A stretch of 47,582 nt of DNA from Firmicutes bacterium UBA3738 (GTDB lineage Bacteria > Bacillota > Clostridia > Peptostreptococcales > Anaerovoracaceae), in the NCBI GenBank assembly GCA_002372505.1, contig DFGY01000071.1, positions 1 through 47,582 of the forward strand. The letters run 5' to 3'. Each line of letters begins with the position of its first letter. Position 1 is the stretch's first letter. Below, piece after piece: positions 1 to 8,344 of the stretch. Made by a program: the position numbers and the translations under genes. Under the pieces are notes generated by a model, which worked only from the letters and a program-made list of their open reading frames with translations, searched no databases and was not told the origin of the DNA.

Positions 1-13
1 TTTTTCGAAGAAC

Positions 14-88
14 GTGCTTGGAGGGACTCGAACCCCCGAACCACGGCTTAGAAGGCCGTTGCTCTATCCAACTGAGCTATGAGCCCAC
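14..88 (-). tRNA. tRNA-Arg (TCT), doubtful acceptor stem
   Basis: On the minus strand the D arm, the anticodon arm (loop CTTCTAA, anticodon TCT) and the T arm (loop TTCGAGT) are all clear, which gives tRNA-Arg for AGA. It is the last gene of a five-tRNA cluster. Its 3' acceptor strand reads CAAGCAC, but the 5' side (GTGGGCTCA before the TA of the D arm) pairs with it at only about 3-4 of 7 positions, and no CCA is encoded. The other four tRNAs in the cluster have good acceptor stems and encoded CCA. The anticodon call is firm; the function of this copy is less certain. Confidence 0.75.
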
Positions 89-131
89 ATATCATTTTAT
101 ATTAATCGCCCGTAAGGGCGATTATTGTCAG

Positions 132-205
<74 letters not shown>

Positions 206-243
206 TTAATGTGGGCGCGCACTTGCGCGCCCATTTTGTTTAA

Positions 244-318
244 TGGAGCGGAAGACGAGATTCGAACTCGCGACCCTCGCCTTGGCAAGGCGATGCTCTA
301 CCCCTGAGCCACTTCCGC
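244..318 (-). tRNA. tRNA-Gly (GCC)
   Basis: The minus strand shows acceptor GCGGAAG pairing with CTTCCGC, an anticodon loop TTGCCAA giving GCC, T loop TTCGAAT and an encoded CCA. With its neighbour it supplies two different glycine isoacceptors. Confidence 0.97.
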
Positions 319-322
319 ATAT

Positions 323-407
323 TGGTGGAGGAGATTGGATTTGAACCAATGTAGGCTGAGCCAACGGATTTACAGTCCGCCCCCTTTAGCCACTCGGGCA
401 CTCCTCC
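323..407 (-). tRNA. tRNA-Tyr (GTA)
   Basis: The minus strand shows acceptor GGAGGAG pairing with CTCCTCC, anticodon loop CTGTAAA giving GTA, and the long class II variable arm typical of bacterial tRNA-Tyr. The T loop is TTCAAAT and CCA is encoded. Confidence 0.97.
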
Positions 408-412
408 GGGTG

Positions 413-488
413 TGGAGCTGGCAGAGGGACTTGAACCCCCGACCTGCTGATTACAAATCAGCTGCTCTACCAACTGAGCTATGCCAGC
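413..488 (-). tRNA. tRNA-Thr (TGT)
   Basis: The minus strand shows acceptor GCTGGCA pairing with TGCCAGC, an anticodon loop TTTGTAA giving TGT, T loop TTCAAGT and an encoded CCA. It is the promoter-proximal member of the cluster. Confidence 0.97.
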
Positions 489-543
489 ATTTCTCTCATG
501 CTTCGCAGGGATTCCTTATCCTGTTTGCTCGGCACATTTATAA

Positions 544-572
544 AATATATAGCACTTGAGGCTCACTGTCAA
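544..572 (-). promoter_or_regulatory. promoter of the tRNA cluster
   Basis: Minus-strand TTGACA (567-572) and TATATT (544-549) are separated by exactly 17 bases and sit just upstream of tRNA-Thr. The -35 box overlaps the last codons of yigZ. The same stretch forms a short hairpin (CACTTGA/TCAAGTG) that could help end yigZ transcription. Confidence 0.7.
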
Positions 573-1183
573 GTGTTTTTATTGTATTCTGAAATGATTT
601 TTGCCTTTCCTTGAGACAATTCTTTTATCTGTGCCTTTAATTCTGCGGTTTGTTCGCTCTGAACACTCATTAAAATTTTTACTTTTTCACCGTAATCTAT
701 GGACTCTATCTTAAATCTTTCACCATCCACTCGCTGAAAGGCGGACAGATATGTATAGTCTACCTCAGCTTCCGCGAAAAATCTTTCGGCAACTTCTTTT
801 ATCCCCGCAGCTTCTATTCCTAGTTTTGCACTGGAGGTATAAGCTCTTACCAGGCCGCCTGTCCCCAGTTTTATTCCGCCGAAGTAACGGGTCACCACCA
901 GGCACACATTGGTAATCTCTTCACTGACAAGCATCTGAACAATAGGCGCACCGCTGGTACCGCTTGGCTCCCCGTCATCGCTGGCCCACTGAATCTGCAT
1001 TTTATCTCCGATAACCATGGCAGGAACGTTATGAGTAGCATCCTTATGTCTGGCTTTTATTTCCTTAACAAAAGCATCCGCCTCTTCCCTTGATGAGACA
1101 GGCTTAACGTAAGTGATAAAACGCGACTTCTCTATTGTCTGTTCAGCTGTTGCCTCTCCGGCCACAGTCTTATAAAGTATCAT
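569..1183 (-). CDS. yigZ: YigZ/IMPACT family protein
   Basis: This 204-residue protein matches the YigZ/YvyE family (UPF0029, relatives of eukaryotic IMPACT). It carries the family signatures DDGEPSGTSG at residues 69-78 and RYFGGIKLGTGGLVRAY at 99-115. The N-terminal half is the IMPACT domain and the C-terminal part is the small ferredoxin-like domain of bacterial members. The family is linked to translation and stress, but the biochemical role is not settled. The ATG is preceded by GGAGAG. The gene overlaps the end of hflX by 14 bases, so the two are probably cotranscribed. Confidence 0.93.
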   Translation of the reverse strand: MILYKTVAGEATAEQTIEKSRFITYVKPVSSREEADAFVKEIKARHKDATHNVPAMVIGDKMQIQWASDDGEPSGTSGAPIVQMLVSEEITNVCLVVTRYFGGIKLGTGGLVRAYTSSAKLGIEAAGIKEVAERFFAEAEVDYTYLSAFQRVDGERFKIESIDYGEKVKILMSVQSEQTAELKAQIKELSQGKAKIISEYNKNT

Positions 1184-2438
1184 ATTCTCTGACTCTCCCG
1201 TAATCCTCCTTGGGCAGGACTACCGTTATAATGCTTCCCTCTTCATCGTACTGCACATTTTCAACCTGTCCTCTCTCCCGGACAAAGGACTCTATGTCGC
1301 CCCGTGAAAATGGCACCCTCAGTCTGGCGGTTACCAGTCCGGAATAGATTTTCCCGTCGATAATGTCCAGAAGCTCCTCTATGCCTTCACCGGTTTTCGC
1401 AGAGATGAAAACGCATTCCCCGGGCACCGGTGCCACTAGCTCATTTTCGGCTATGTCGATTTTATTATACACCATTATGCGCTCTTTTTCTCCCGCACCT
1501 ATCTCTTCCAGAACTTTGTGGGAAGTTTCAATCTGAAATGCGCCTTCCTCCTGAGATATATCCACTACGTGCAAAATGAGATCCGCAAACTTTACTTCTT
1601 CCAGCGTCGCTTTAAATGCATCGACTAAGGCGTGAGGCAGATCGCTTACGAAACCGACTGTATCTACTAAAATAAATTCCCGCCTGCCATCTATGGATAT
1701 TTTCCGCTGAGCCGTATCCAGAGTAGCGAAGAGCATATCCTTTTCGCCTACCTTCTTGCTCTCCGCCTTTGTCTCACTGTCTGCGCTCATGTCCACCAGT
1801 CTGTTCATAAGGGCGGACTTTCCAGCATTGGTATAGCCTGCAATGGCGACTATGGGGATTCCTGTTTTCTCCCTTCGGCTTCTCTGTACGCTCCTCGTTC
1901 TCTTTACCGTTACAAGTTCCCGCCTTATGTCATCCATTCTCTTGCGGATATGTCTTCTGTCTGTTTCCAGCTGCTTTTCGCCGGGGCCCCTTGTGCCTAT
2001 TCCTCCGCCCAGCCTGGACAGAGATTTACCGAAGCCCATGAGCCTGGGCATTCTATAGGCCAGCTGTGCCAGTTCCACCTGAAGCTTTCCTTCGGCGCTG
2101 GTGGCTCTGGATGCGAATATATCCAGAATGAGAATTGTCCTGTCTATTATCCTGACGCCAAGGGCTTCTTCCAGATTCCTCATTTGCATACCGGAGAGCT
2201 CATCATTGAAAATCACCACGTCTGCTTCCATGTTTTCGCACAGCTCTTTAAGCTCCCTGACCTTTCCCTTTCCAATTAAGGTCGCCGGATTGATTTTCGC
2301 AAGCTGCTGGACCATTACTCCCAACACAAAGACTCCCGCTGCTTCAGCGAGAGCCTCTAGCTCTTCCATCTTTCGGTCAATGTCAGCACCTCGGCTGACA
2401 CCTACCAATATTGCATTCTCATCACCGGCTTTAAGCAT
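1170..2438 (-). CDS. hflX: GTPase HflX
   Basis: The protein has 422 residues, the usual HflX length. An N-terminal HflX domain (about 1-190) contains a conserved GGGIGTRGPGEKQLE stretch. The G domain follows, with the P-loop GYTNAGKS at 201-208, DTVG at 259-262 and NKID at 325-328. HflX binds ribosomes and in known cases splits stalled or heat-damaged 70S ribosomes. It lies between codY (4 bp away) and yigZ (overlapping). Its ribosome site is weak, which fits translational coupling to codY. Confidence 0.97.
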   Translation of the reverse strand: MLKAGDENAILVGVSRGADIDRKMEELEALAEAAGVFVLGVMVQQLAKINPATLIGKGKVRELKELCENMEADVVIFNDELSGMQMRNLEEALGVRIIDRTILILDIFASRATSAEGKLQVELAQLAYRMPRLMGFGKSLSRLGGGIGTRGPGEKQLETDRRHIRKRMDDIRRELVTVKRTRSVQRSRREKTGIPIVAIAGYTNAGKSALMNRLVDMSADSETKAESKKVGEKDMLFATLDTAQRKISIDGRREFILVDTVGFVSDLPHALVDAFKATLEEVKFADLILHVVDISQEEGAFQIETSHKVLEEIGAGEKERIMVYNKIDIAENELVAPVPGECVFISAKTGEGIEELLDIIDGKIYSGLVTARLRVPFSRGDIESFVRERGQVENVQYDEEGSIITVVLPKEDYGRVREYDTL

Positions 2439-2442
2439 ATTG

Positions 2443-3216
2443 CTACTTCAGTTTGGATAATTCTTCGTAGAATTTCTCGTTGAGAACTTTAATATGTGTC
2501 CCCTTCATGCCCAGGGATTTGGATTCAATAACGCCGGCACTTTCCAGCTTGCGCAGAGCATTTACGATAACGGATCTGGTTATTCTGGATTTATCGGCTA
2601 TTTTGCTTGCTACCAGAATACCCTCGCGCTCTTTTAGCTCTTCGAATATTTTCTGAACAGCCTCAGTCTCGGAATAGGAAAGTGTGCTGATGGCCATGCG
2701 GACCACTTCGATTTCTCTTTCTTCCTCTTCCAGCTCAAGGCTCTTTACTCTCTGGAATTCTATTCCCACAGTCGTTGCGCCTACCTCTGCAAGTACTATG
2801 TCCTCGTCGCTGAACTCAGGCTCGTAGCGAGCAAGAAGGACGGTACCCCATCTTCCGCCTCCGCCGAGGACCGGAATCAGTGAATGATATTTCTCACTTG
2901 TCTTACTCTCATGTCTGAGAATCTTAAGGAGATCTTCACCCTGAAGGTTCATCTGTGTTTCTTCAATATCGCTGAGGGTTTCTGCATATTCTCTCGGTAG
3001 AGCCTCAAGTCCCGTTTCCGGATCTACCACTGCAGATGTATCGTCTTTGTTCTGATATGCAACTCCAAGCAAAACGCCGTCATTGTCAATGACGTAAACA
3101 TTTGCGTTTGTTAAATCGCTGAGAATTGCGCACATATCGTTAAATGAGAAAATGCCCTTCGGGGATTCCTGCAATACCCAATTTAGCTTTCTTATTTTCT
3201 CCAGCATTGTTGCCAT
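2443..3216 (-). CDS. codY: GTP-sensing transcriptional regulator CodY
   Basis: This 257-residue protein starts with the typical CodY N-terminus (LEKIRKLNWVLQ) and has a GAF-like ligand domain over roughly the first 155 residues. A winged helix-turn-helix at about 203-245 includes ASKIADKSRITRSVIVNALR. CodY responds to branched-chain amino acids and, in many species, GTP, and represses amino-acid and nitrogen genes in rich conditions. A terminator separates it from hslU. Its upstream gap holds two CodY-box-like sequences, so autoregulation is likely. Confidence 0.97.
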   Translation of the reverse strand: MATMLEKIRKLNWVLQESPKGIFSFNDMCAILSDLTNANVYVIDNDGVLLGVAYQNKDDTSAVVDPETGLEALPREYAETLSDIEETQMNLQGEDLLKILRHESKTSEKYHSLIPVLGGGGRWGTVLLARYEPEFSDEDIVLAEVGATTVGIEFQRVKSLELEEEEREIEVVRMAISTLSYSETEAVQKIFEELKEREGILVASKIADKSRITRSVIVNALRKLESAGVIESKSLGMKGTHIKVLNEKFYEELSKLK

Positions 3217-3275
3217 TTATTTATCACCCTGCCTTTACATTGTTACCGTATTTACCCTATCGTTTTTATTATACT

Positions 3276-3328
3276 CTGAAAATTATTAAAATCAAGTAAT
3301 TTTCAGACTTTTTCCAAAATTACTTGAT
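3276..3328 (-). promoter_or_regulatory. overlapping inverted repeats with CodY-box-like sequences
   Basis: Two inverted repeats overlap upstream of codY. The first pairs CTGAAAATTA (3276-3285) with TAATTTTCAG (3297-3306). The second pairs ATCAAGTAATTTT (3291-3303) with AAAATTACTTGAT (3316-3328). They share 3297-3303, so both hairpins cannot form at once. AATTTTCAGACTTTT and the reverse complement of TATACTCTGAAAATT each match 12 of 15 positions of the known CodY box (AATTTTCWGAAAATT). Sites are seen; binding is inferred. Confidence 0.6.
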
Positions 3329-3340
3329 TGAAAGACAATT

Positions 3341-3370
3341 TAAAAAACCGTTGCATTTTATCGCAACGGC
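3341..3370 (-). terminator. terminator after hslU
   Basis: On the minus strand the hairpin CCGTTGC/GCAACGG is followed by TTTTTTAAATT, a canonical intrinsic terminator. It lies 18 bases beyond the hslU stop and before codY, so codY should have its own promoter. Confidence 0.85.
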
Positions 3371-3386
3371 TCCTTTTTGTCAAAGA

Positions 3387-4832
3387 TTAAATAATGTATT
3401 TGTCCAAATCCACAGGATGAATTTTCTCAATAAACTTATCGTTTACATACTTGTCGTCTATTACAACTTTATCCTCGTCCATGTCGGGAATGTTGAAGGA
3501 AATATCCTCCAGGAGTTTCTCAAGAATGGTATGTAATCTTCTCGCACCGATGTTTTCCGTCTGCTCGTTCATGAGAAATGCCATATGAGCGATTTCTTTT
3601 ATGGCATCATCCGTGAACTCCACTTCCACACCTTCCGTCTCCAGAAGAGCCTTCTGCTGCTTTATGGCCGCATTCTCCGGCACGGTGAGTATCTGCAGAA
3701 ATACCTCTTCCGTCAGGTTCTCAAGCTCAACTCTGATGGGGAATCTTCCCTGAAGCTCCGGTATAAGATCCGTGGGCTTGGCAGAACTGAAAGCACCTGC
3801 GCCGATAAACAGAATATGGTCCGTCTTAACCGGTCCATATTTCGTATTTACCACGCTGCCCTCAACAATAGGCAGAATGTCTCTCTGGACACCTTCCCTG
3901 GATACATCGGCTCCTGAACGCACACCGCTGCCCGATGCGATTTTATCTATTTCGTCGATAAAAATGATTCCATTTTGTTCGGCATTTTCAAGAGCGTCTT
4001 CTGTTACCTGATCCATGTCGATAAGGTTCTGGGCCTCTTCCTCTCTGAGAATTTTTCTGGCATCCTTTACCTTGACCTTCTTGTTCTTTTTTCTGTCAGG
4101 CATCATGTCGCCGAAAATGTTTCCTATGGCAATGCTCATTCCCTGCTCGCTCATGTCCAGCTGATTGCTCTTTGGCTTATCTGAAACCTGTATTTCTATG
4201 TACTGGTCTTCAAGGTCGCCGTTTCTAAGCTGCTGGCGCACCTGCTCCCTCGCCATGGCCACATCCTGATTTTGCTGTTCGTTTTGCTGCTGCATTGCCT
4301 CCTCGGCCTGCTTTTCTTCATACTGCTGCTTCTGGCTCTTGTAGCCGCCGCTGTTCAATATGAAATCAAAAGGACCGCCGCTGCTGGTTGGTGCCTTCTT
4401 TCCCTTTCCGGGAATAATGGCCTCAACGATTTTTTCCTCGGCTATTTCATCTGCAATTGCATATTTTTCTTCCAGCCTTGACTGCTTTGTGATTCTTATG
4501 GACGCCTCTACCAGATCCCTTACCATGGAATCAACGTCACGGCCAACGTAGCCTACCTCGGTAAACTTTGTGGCTTCAACTTTTACGAAAGGTGCGTCCA
4601 TGAGCTTTGCCAGTCTTCTTGCGATTTCCGTCTTACCGCAGCCTGTGGGACCCATCATGAGAATGTTCTTAGGAGTTATTTCCTCCATCATCTCTTCAGG
4701 GAGCTTGGATCTTCTGTAGCGGTTTCTCAGGGCGACGGCAACGGACTTCTTTGCCTCGTCCTGACCTATTATGTATTTGTCAAGAGCTTCAACAATTTCT
4801 CTTGGTGTCATACTGTATAACTTGTTTTGCAT
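3387..4832 (-). CDS. hslU: HslU, ATPase of the HslVU protease
   Basis: The 481-residue AAA+ protein has the HslU N-terminus (TPREIVEALDKYIIGQDEAKK), Walker A GPTGCGKT at 61-68 and Walker B IIFIDEID near residue 295. Between them lies a charged, Gln-rich I domain (about 140-260). The C-terminal sensor region ends in EKIHPVDLDKYII, the family's conserved tail that docks into HslV. HslU unfolds substrates and feeds them to HslV. An AAAGGAGG-type ribosome site precedes the ATG. It follows hslV by 24 bases, in the usual pair. Confidence 0.98.
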   Translation of the reverse strand: MQNKLYSMTPREIVEALDKYIIGQDEAKKSVAVALRNRYRRSKLPEEMMEEITPKNILMMGPTGCGKTEIARRLAKLMDAPFVKVEATKFTEVGYVGRDVDSMVRDLVEASIRITKQSRLEEKYAIADEIAEEKIVEAIIPGKGKKAPTSSGGPFDFILNSGGYKSQKQQYEEKQAEEAMQQQNEQQNQDVAMAREQVRQQLRNGDLEDQYIEIQVSDKPKSNQLDMSEQGMSIAIGNIFGDMMPDRKKNKKVKVKDARKILREEEAQNLIDMDQVTEDALENAEQNGIIFIDEIDKIASGSGVRSGADVSREGVQRDILPIVEGSVVNTKYGPVKTDHILFIGAGAFSSAKPTDLIPELQGRFPIRVELENLTEEVFLQILTVPENAAIKQQKALLETEGVEVEFTDDAIKEIAHMAFLMNEQTENIGARRLHTILEKLLEDISFNIPDMDEDKVVIDDKYVNDKFIEKIHPVDLDKYII

Positions 4833-4856
4833 TTTGGCCCTCCTTTTAGACCTTCA

Positions 4857-5396
4857 TTACAGTTTCTCAACGCTAATGTGGTCGTTGGTATACACACATA
4901 TGGAAGATGCTATCTTAAGAGCTTCACGGCATATTTCCTCCGCCGTCATCTCTGTATGGTTAAACAGAGCATTGGCTGCGGAATAGGCGTAATTGCCGCC
5001 GGAGCCTATGGCTATAAAATCTTCATCCGGCTCTATTACTTCGCCGTTTCCCGATATGAGGAGCATGGCTTCCTCGTTTGCCACTATCATAAGGGCCTCA
5101 AGATTACGCATTACTTTATCCATGCGCCAGTCCTGTGCCAGGGCAACTGCTGCACGCTTTAAATTACCGCTGTGTTCTTCCAGCTTCTTTTCGAATTTTT
5201 CTCTGAGAGAGAATGCATCGGCTACGCCTCCTGCGAATCCTACGAGAACTGAGTCCTTGTAAATTTTCTGGACCTTCTTGGCGCCTGCCTTCATTATAGC
5301 TGTCTCTCCCATGGTGACCTGTCCGTCTCCGGCGATGCATACATCTTCCGGACTACGTCTTACAGCCACTATGGTTGTTGCACGAAATTGTTCCAT
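4857..5396 (-). CDS. hslV: HslV, peptidase of the HslVU protease
   Basis: This 179-residue protein is the proteasome-like threonine protease partner of HslU. The catalytic motif TTIVAVRR begins at residue 7, so six residues (MEQFRA) must be removed to expose Thr7; many HslV proteins lose only Met. GDGQVTMGE and GFAGGVADAFSLREKFE are conserved family blocks. The gene starts 2 bp after the topA stop and is followed by hslU, so topA-hslV-hslU look like one operon. Confidence 0.97.
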   Translation of the reverse strand: MEQFRATTIVAVRRSPEDVCIAGDGQVTMGETAIMKAGAKKVQKIYKDSVLVGFAGGVADAFSLREKFEKKLEEHSGNLKRAAVALAQDWRMDKVMRNLEALMIVANEEAMLLISGNGEVIEPDEDFIAIGSGGNYAYSAANALFNHTEMTAEEICREALKIASSICVYTNDHISVEKL

Positions 5397-5398
5397 GA

Positions 5399-7441
5399 CT
5401 ACGCCTCCTTATAATCACATTCCTTGTTGGAACACTCTAGCTTATTACCACCTCTGCCGTTTTTCTCAACCAGCAGGCTGCCGCACTGAGGGCATTTTTT
5501 ATTAACCGGCTTATTCCAGTAAATCTGTTTACAATCAGGATAGCCGCTGCATCCGTAGAATATGCGTCCCCTCTTGCTGCGTCTTTCAACGATATCCTTG
5601 CCGCAGGATGGACATGCCACCCCGGTTGTATTGACAATGGGTTTGGTGTTCTTACATTCGGGATAGCCGCTGCAGGCCATGAACTCACCGAAGCGTCCAT
5701 GCTTAATAACCATCGGCTTTCCGCATTTCTCACAAACCTCATCGGTTACACGATCTTCTATTTCAACTTTTTCAATATGCTCATCCGCATAGGCAAGCTC
5801 TTTTTCAAAGTCTTTGTAGAAGTCTCTTATAATCTGCTTCCATTCCACGTCCTTTATTTCAACGTCGTCCAGCTTGTCTTCCATGCCGGCGGTAAAGTTG
5901 ACGTCGACGATTTCTTTAAAGTACTCTTCCATCATCTGTGTGACAGTAAAGCCCAGGTCCGTTGGAATGAGGCTCTTCTTTTCTATGGTAATGTACCTGC
6001 GCTCTCTCAGGGTACCAACTATAGGCGCATAGGTACTCGGTCTTCCTATACCCTTTTCTTCAAGTTCTTTAACAAGAGAAGCTTCAGTAAATCTTGGAGC
6101 CGGCTTCGTAAAGTTCTGTTCTCCTATTACATCGCCCGCTGTGAGGGTTTCTCCCTTCTCGACGTGGGGAAGAATATTGTCCTCGTTTTTCTCAGGCTTA
6201 TAGACTTTAAGAAAGCCGTCAAACTTAAGCTTGGATCCGTTTGCTCTGAATGTATACTGTCCGTTGGTAATATCCACCTGCATGCGGTCAAAGACTGCAC
6301 TTGCCATCTGGGATGCCATAAAGCGGGACCAGATAAGATTGTAAAGCTTGAACTGGTCGTTTGAAAGCTCCGCCTTCATGCTCTGAGGATCTCTTTCCAT
6401 ATAACTTGGTCTGATGGCCTCGTGAGCATCCTGGGCGTTTGACTTTTTGTTTGTAAATACATTCGGGGAATGATACTGTTCGCCGAAGTTACCCTTTATG
6501 TACTCTGCCGATGCAGCTCGTGCTTCATCGGATATTCTCACTGAGTCGGTTCTTATGTATGTGATGAGACCCATTTCGTAAAGCTGCTGGGCGATCATCA
6601 TGGTTTTTCTCGTGTTGAAATTAATTTTGTTTCCCGCATCCTGCTGCATGCTGCTGGTAGTGTAAGGTGGATAAGGCCTTCTTCTGGCTTCCTTTTCTTC
6701 AACCTCACTTACTATGTAGCTACCCTGCTTTAGGTCGGCAAGAATTGTATCAGCCTGGTCCTTGCTGGATATTTCCGCCTTCTTTCCGGATATCTGAGCC
6801 AGCTTTGCGCTGAAGCCCTTTTCCTTTTCGAACTGGGCAGTGATGGTCCAGTACTCTTCCGGAATAAATGCTTTTATTTCATTTTCTCTGTCGCATATAA
6901 TTTTCAGAGCTGCCGTCTGCACTCTTCCCGCAGAAAGACCTCTGCTGATCTTTCTCCAGAGCAGGGGGCTGATCTTATAACCAACCAGTCTGTCCAGCAC
7001 TCTTCTGGCCTGCTGGGCATCTACAAGGTGCAGGTCTATGGCTCTGGGATTCTTTACTGCATTTCTTATTGCATCCTTGGTAATCTCATTAAAAACTATA
7101 CGGCACTCACTGCCCGGATCAATACCCAAAAGATAAGCCAGATGCCATGAGATAGCCTCTCCTTCTCTATCCGGGTCAGTAGCCAGATAAATTTTGTTTG
7201 CAGCCTTCGCTTCCTTTTTAAGTTCCTTTATTACGCTGCCTTTACCCCTTATTGAAATATATTCAGGTTCGAAATCTTCTTCTATATTTATGCCAAGCTT
7301 ACTCTTAGGTAAATCCCTTACGTGTCCGACGCTGGCAACGACTTTGTATCTGCTGCCCAGGAATTTGCCTATGGTCTTAGCCTTAGAAGGCGATTCGACT
7401 ATTACTAGATTCTTTTTCGTTTTTGTCTCTGTTTTTGCCAT
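5399..7441 (-). CDS. topA: DNA topoisomerase I
   Basis: The 680-residue type IA topoisomerase relaxes negative supercoils. The TOPRIM domain spans about residues 10-120, with NLVIVESPSKAK and the metal-binding DPDREG at 89-94. The catalytic Tyr is Tyr295 in GLITYIRTDS. Three C-terminal Cys4 zinc ribbons are seen after about residue 580 (CEKCGKPM..C, CPSCGKDI..C, CPQCGSLL..C). AAGGAG precedes the ATG. It lies downstream of dprA, the common order in Bacillota. Confidence 0.98.
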   Translation of the reverse strand: MAKTETKTKKNLVIVESPSKAKTIGKFLGSRYKVVASVGHVRDLPKSKLGINIEEDFEPEYISIRGKGSVIKELKKEAKAANKIYLATDPDREGEAISWHLAYLLGIDPGSECRIVFNEITKDAIRNAVKNPRAIDLHLVDAQQARRVLDRLVGYKISPLLWRKISRGLSAGRVQTAALKIICDRENEIKAFIPEEYWTITAQFEKEKGFSAKLAQISGKKAEISSKDQADTILADLKQGSYIVSEVEEKEARRRPYPPYTTSSMQQDAGNKINFNTRKTMMIAQQLYEMGLITYIRTDSVRISDEARAASAEYIKGNFGEQYHSPNVFTNKKSNAQDAHEAIRPSYMERDPQSMKAELSNDQFKLYNLIWSRFMASQMASAVFDRMQVDITNGQYTFRANGSKLKFDGFLKVYKPEKNEDNILPHVEKGETLTAGDVIGEQNFTKPAPRFTEASLVKELEEKGIGRPSTYAPIVGTLRERRYITIEKKSLIPTDLGFTVTQMMEEYFKEIVDVNFTAGMEDKLDDVEIKDVEWKQIIRDFYKDFEKELAYADEHIEKVEIEDRVTDEVCEKCGKPMVIKHGRFGEFMACSGYPECKNTKPIVNTTGVACPSCGKDIVERRSKRGRIFYGCSGYPDCKQIYWNKPVNKKCPQCGSLLVEKNGRGGNKLECSNKECDYKEA

Positions 7442-7486
7442 TTCGTCTCCTTCCGATTTATAAAAACAGATTATACATAAGTGCTT

Positions 7487-8344
7487 TTATTTTGCAAGAA
7501 ATATTTTACCCAGCTCTGTATGGACTAAACCCTTCATTTCCATAACCGTAACTATGCCATTCACATTGGAAGGCGTTAAATTTGAATATATACATAGCTC
7601 GTCCACAGTCATTTCTCCCTTTTCCCCAAGGGCCAGGGCTATGATTTTTTCGTCGCCCTCCAGGACCTCCAATAAGTATTCTTTTTTTGTTCCCCTCATT
7701 ATGCCCAGGTCATCGAAAATATCATCCAGCACCACCAGGGGGCTGGCCCCGTCTTTTATCAAAAGGTTTCCTCCAAGAGCTTTTGGATTGTCTATATTTG
7801 CAGGAATGGCGTATACCTCGCGGCCCTGGTCAACTGCAAGATTGGCCGTAATGAGGGCGCCGGAATTCAGCCCCGCTTCTCCCAGTATCGTGGCCCGGGA
7901 AAGTCCGCTGATAATTCTGTTTCTCTGTGGGAAATTTTTTCTGTCAGTAGGATATCCGGGCGGGTATTCGGAAAGCACCAGACCCTTTTCAATTATGCGT
8001 TCCTTCAGCTGTCTGTTTGCAGCCGGGTAGCATTCGTCTATAGGCGTACCCATAACGGCTATGGTTTTGCCGCCTGCCTCAAGGGCTCCTTTATGTGCGA
8101 AGGTGTCCACTCCTCTGGCCATGCCGCTTACAACGGTTATGCCTTCCGCCGCAAGCTTGCCTCCCAGCTTCATTGCCGTTCTCCTGCCGTAGTCGCTGCA
8201 TTTTCTCGATCCTACTACTGCCACGCAATAGCTGCTCAGTAATTCAATATTCCCCATGTAGTATAGCTTACCGGGGGAATCTGCAATTTCCCTTAAACAT
8301 TGAGGAAATCTTTCGTCGTGATTATATATTACCTTATATTCCAT
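7487..8344 (-). CDS. dprA: DNA-processing protein DprA
   Basis: The 285-residue protein is DprA (Smf), which in naturally competent bacteria loads RecA on incoming single-stranded DNA. Its Rossmann-like fold carries VAVVGSRKCSDYGRR at about 41-55, SGMARGVDTFAHKGAL, and GLNSGALITANLAVDQGREVYAIP. A small C-terminal winged-helix domain ends the protein. It overlaps comM by 11 bases, so the two are cotranscribed. DprA is widespread even in species not known to be competent, so competence is not proved. Confidence 0.96.
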   Translation of the reverse strand: MEYKVIYNHDERFPQCLREIADSPGKLYYMGNIELLSSYCVAVVGSRKCSDYGRRTAMKLGGKLAAEGITVVSGMARGVDTFAHKGALEAGGKTIAVMGTPIDECYPAANRQLKERIIEKGLVLSEYPPGYPTDRKNFPQRNRIISGLSRATILGEAGLNSGALITANLAVDQGREVYAIPANIDNPKALGGNLLIKDGASPLVVLDDIFDDLGIMRGTKKEYLLEVLEGDEKIIALALGEKGEMTVDELCIYSNLTPSNVNGIVTVMEMKGLVHTELGKIFLAK

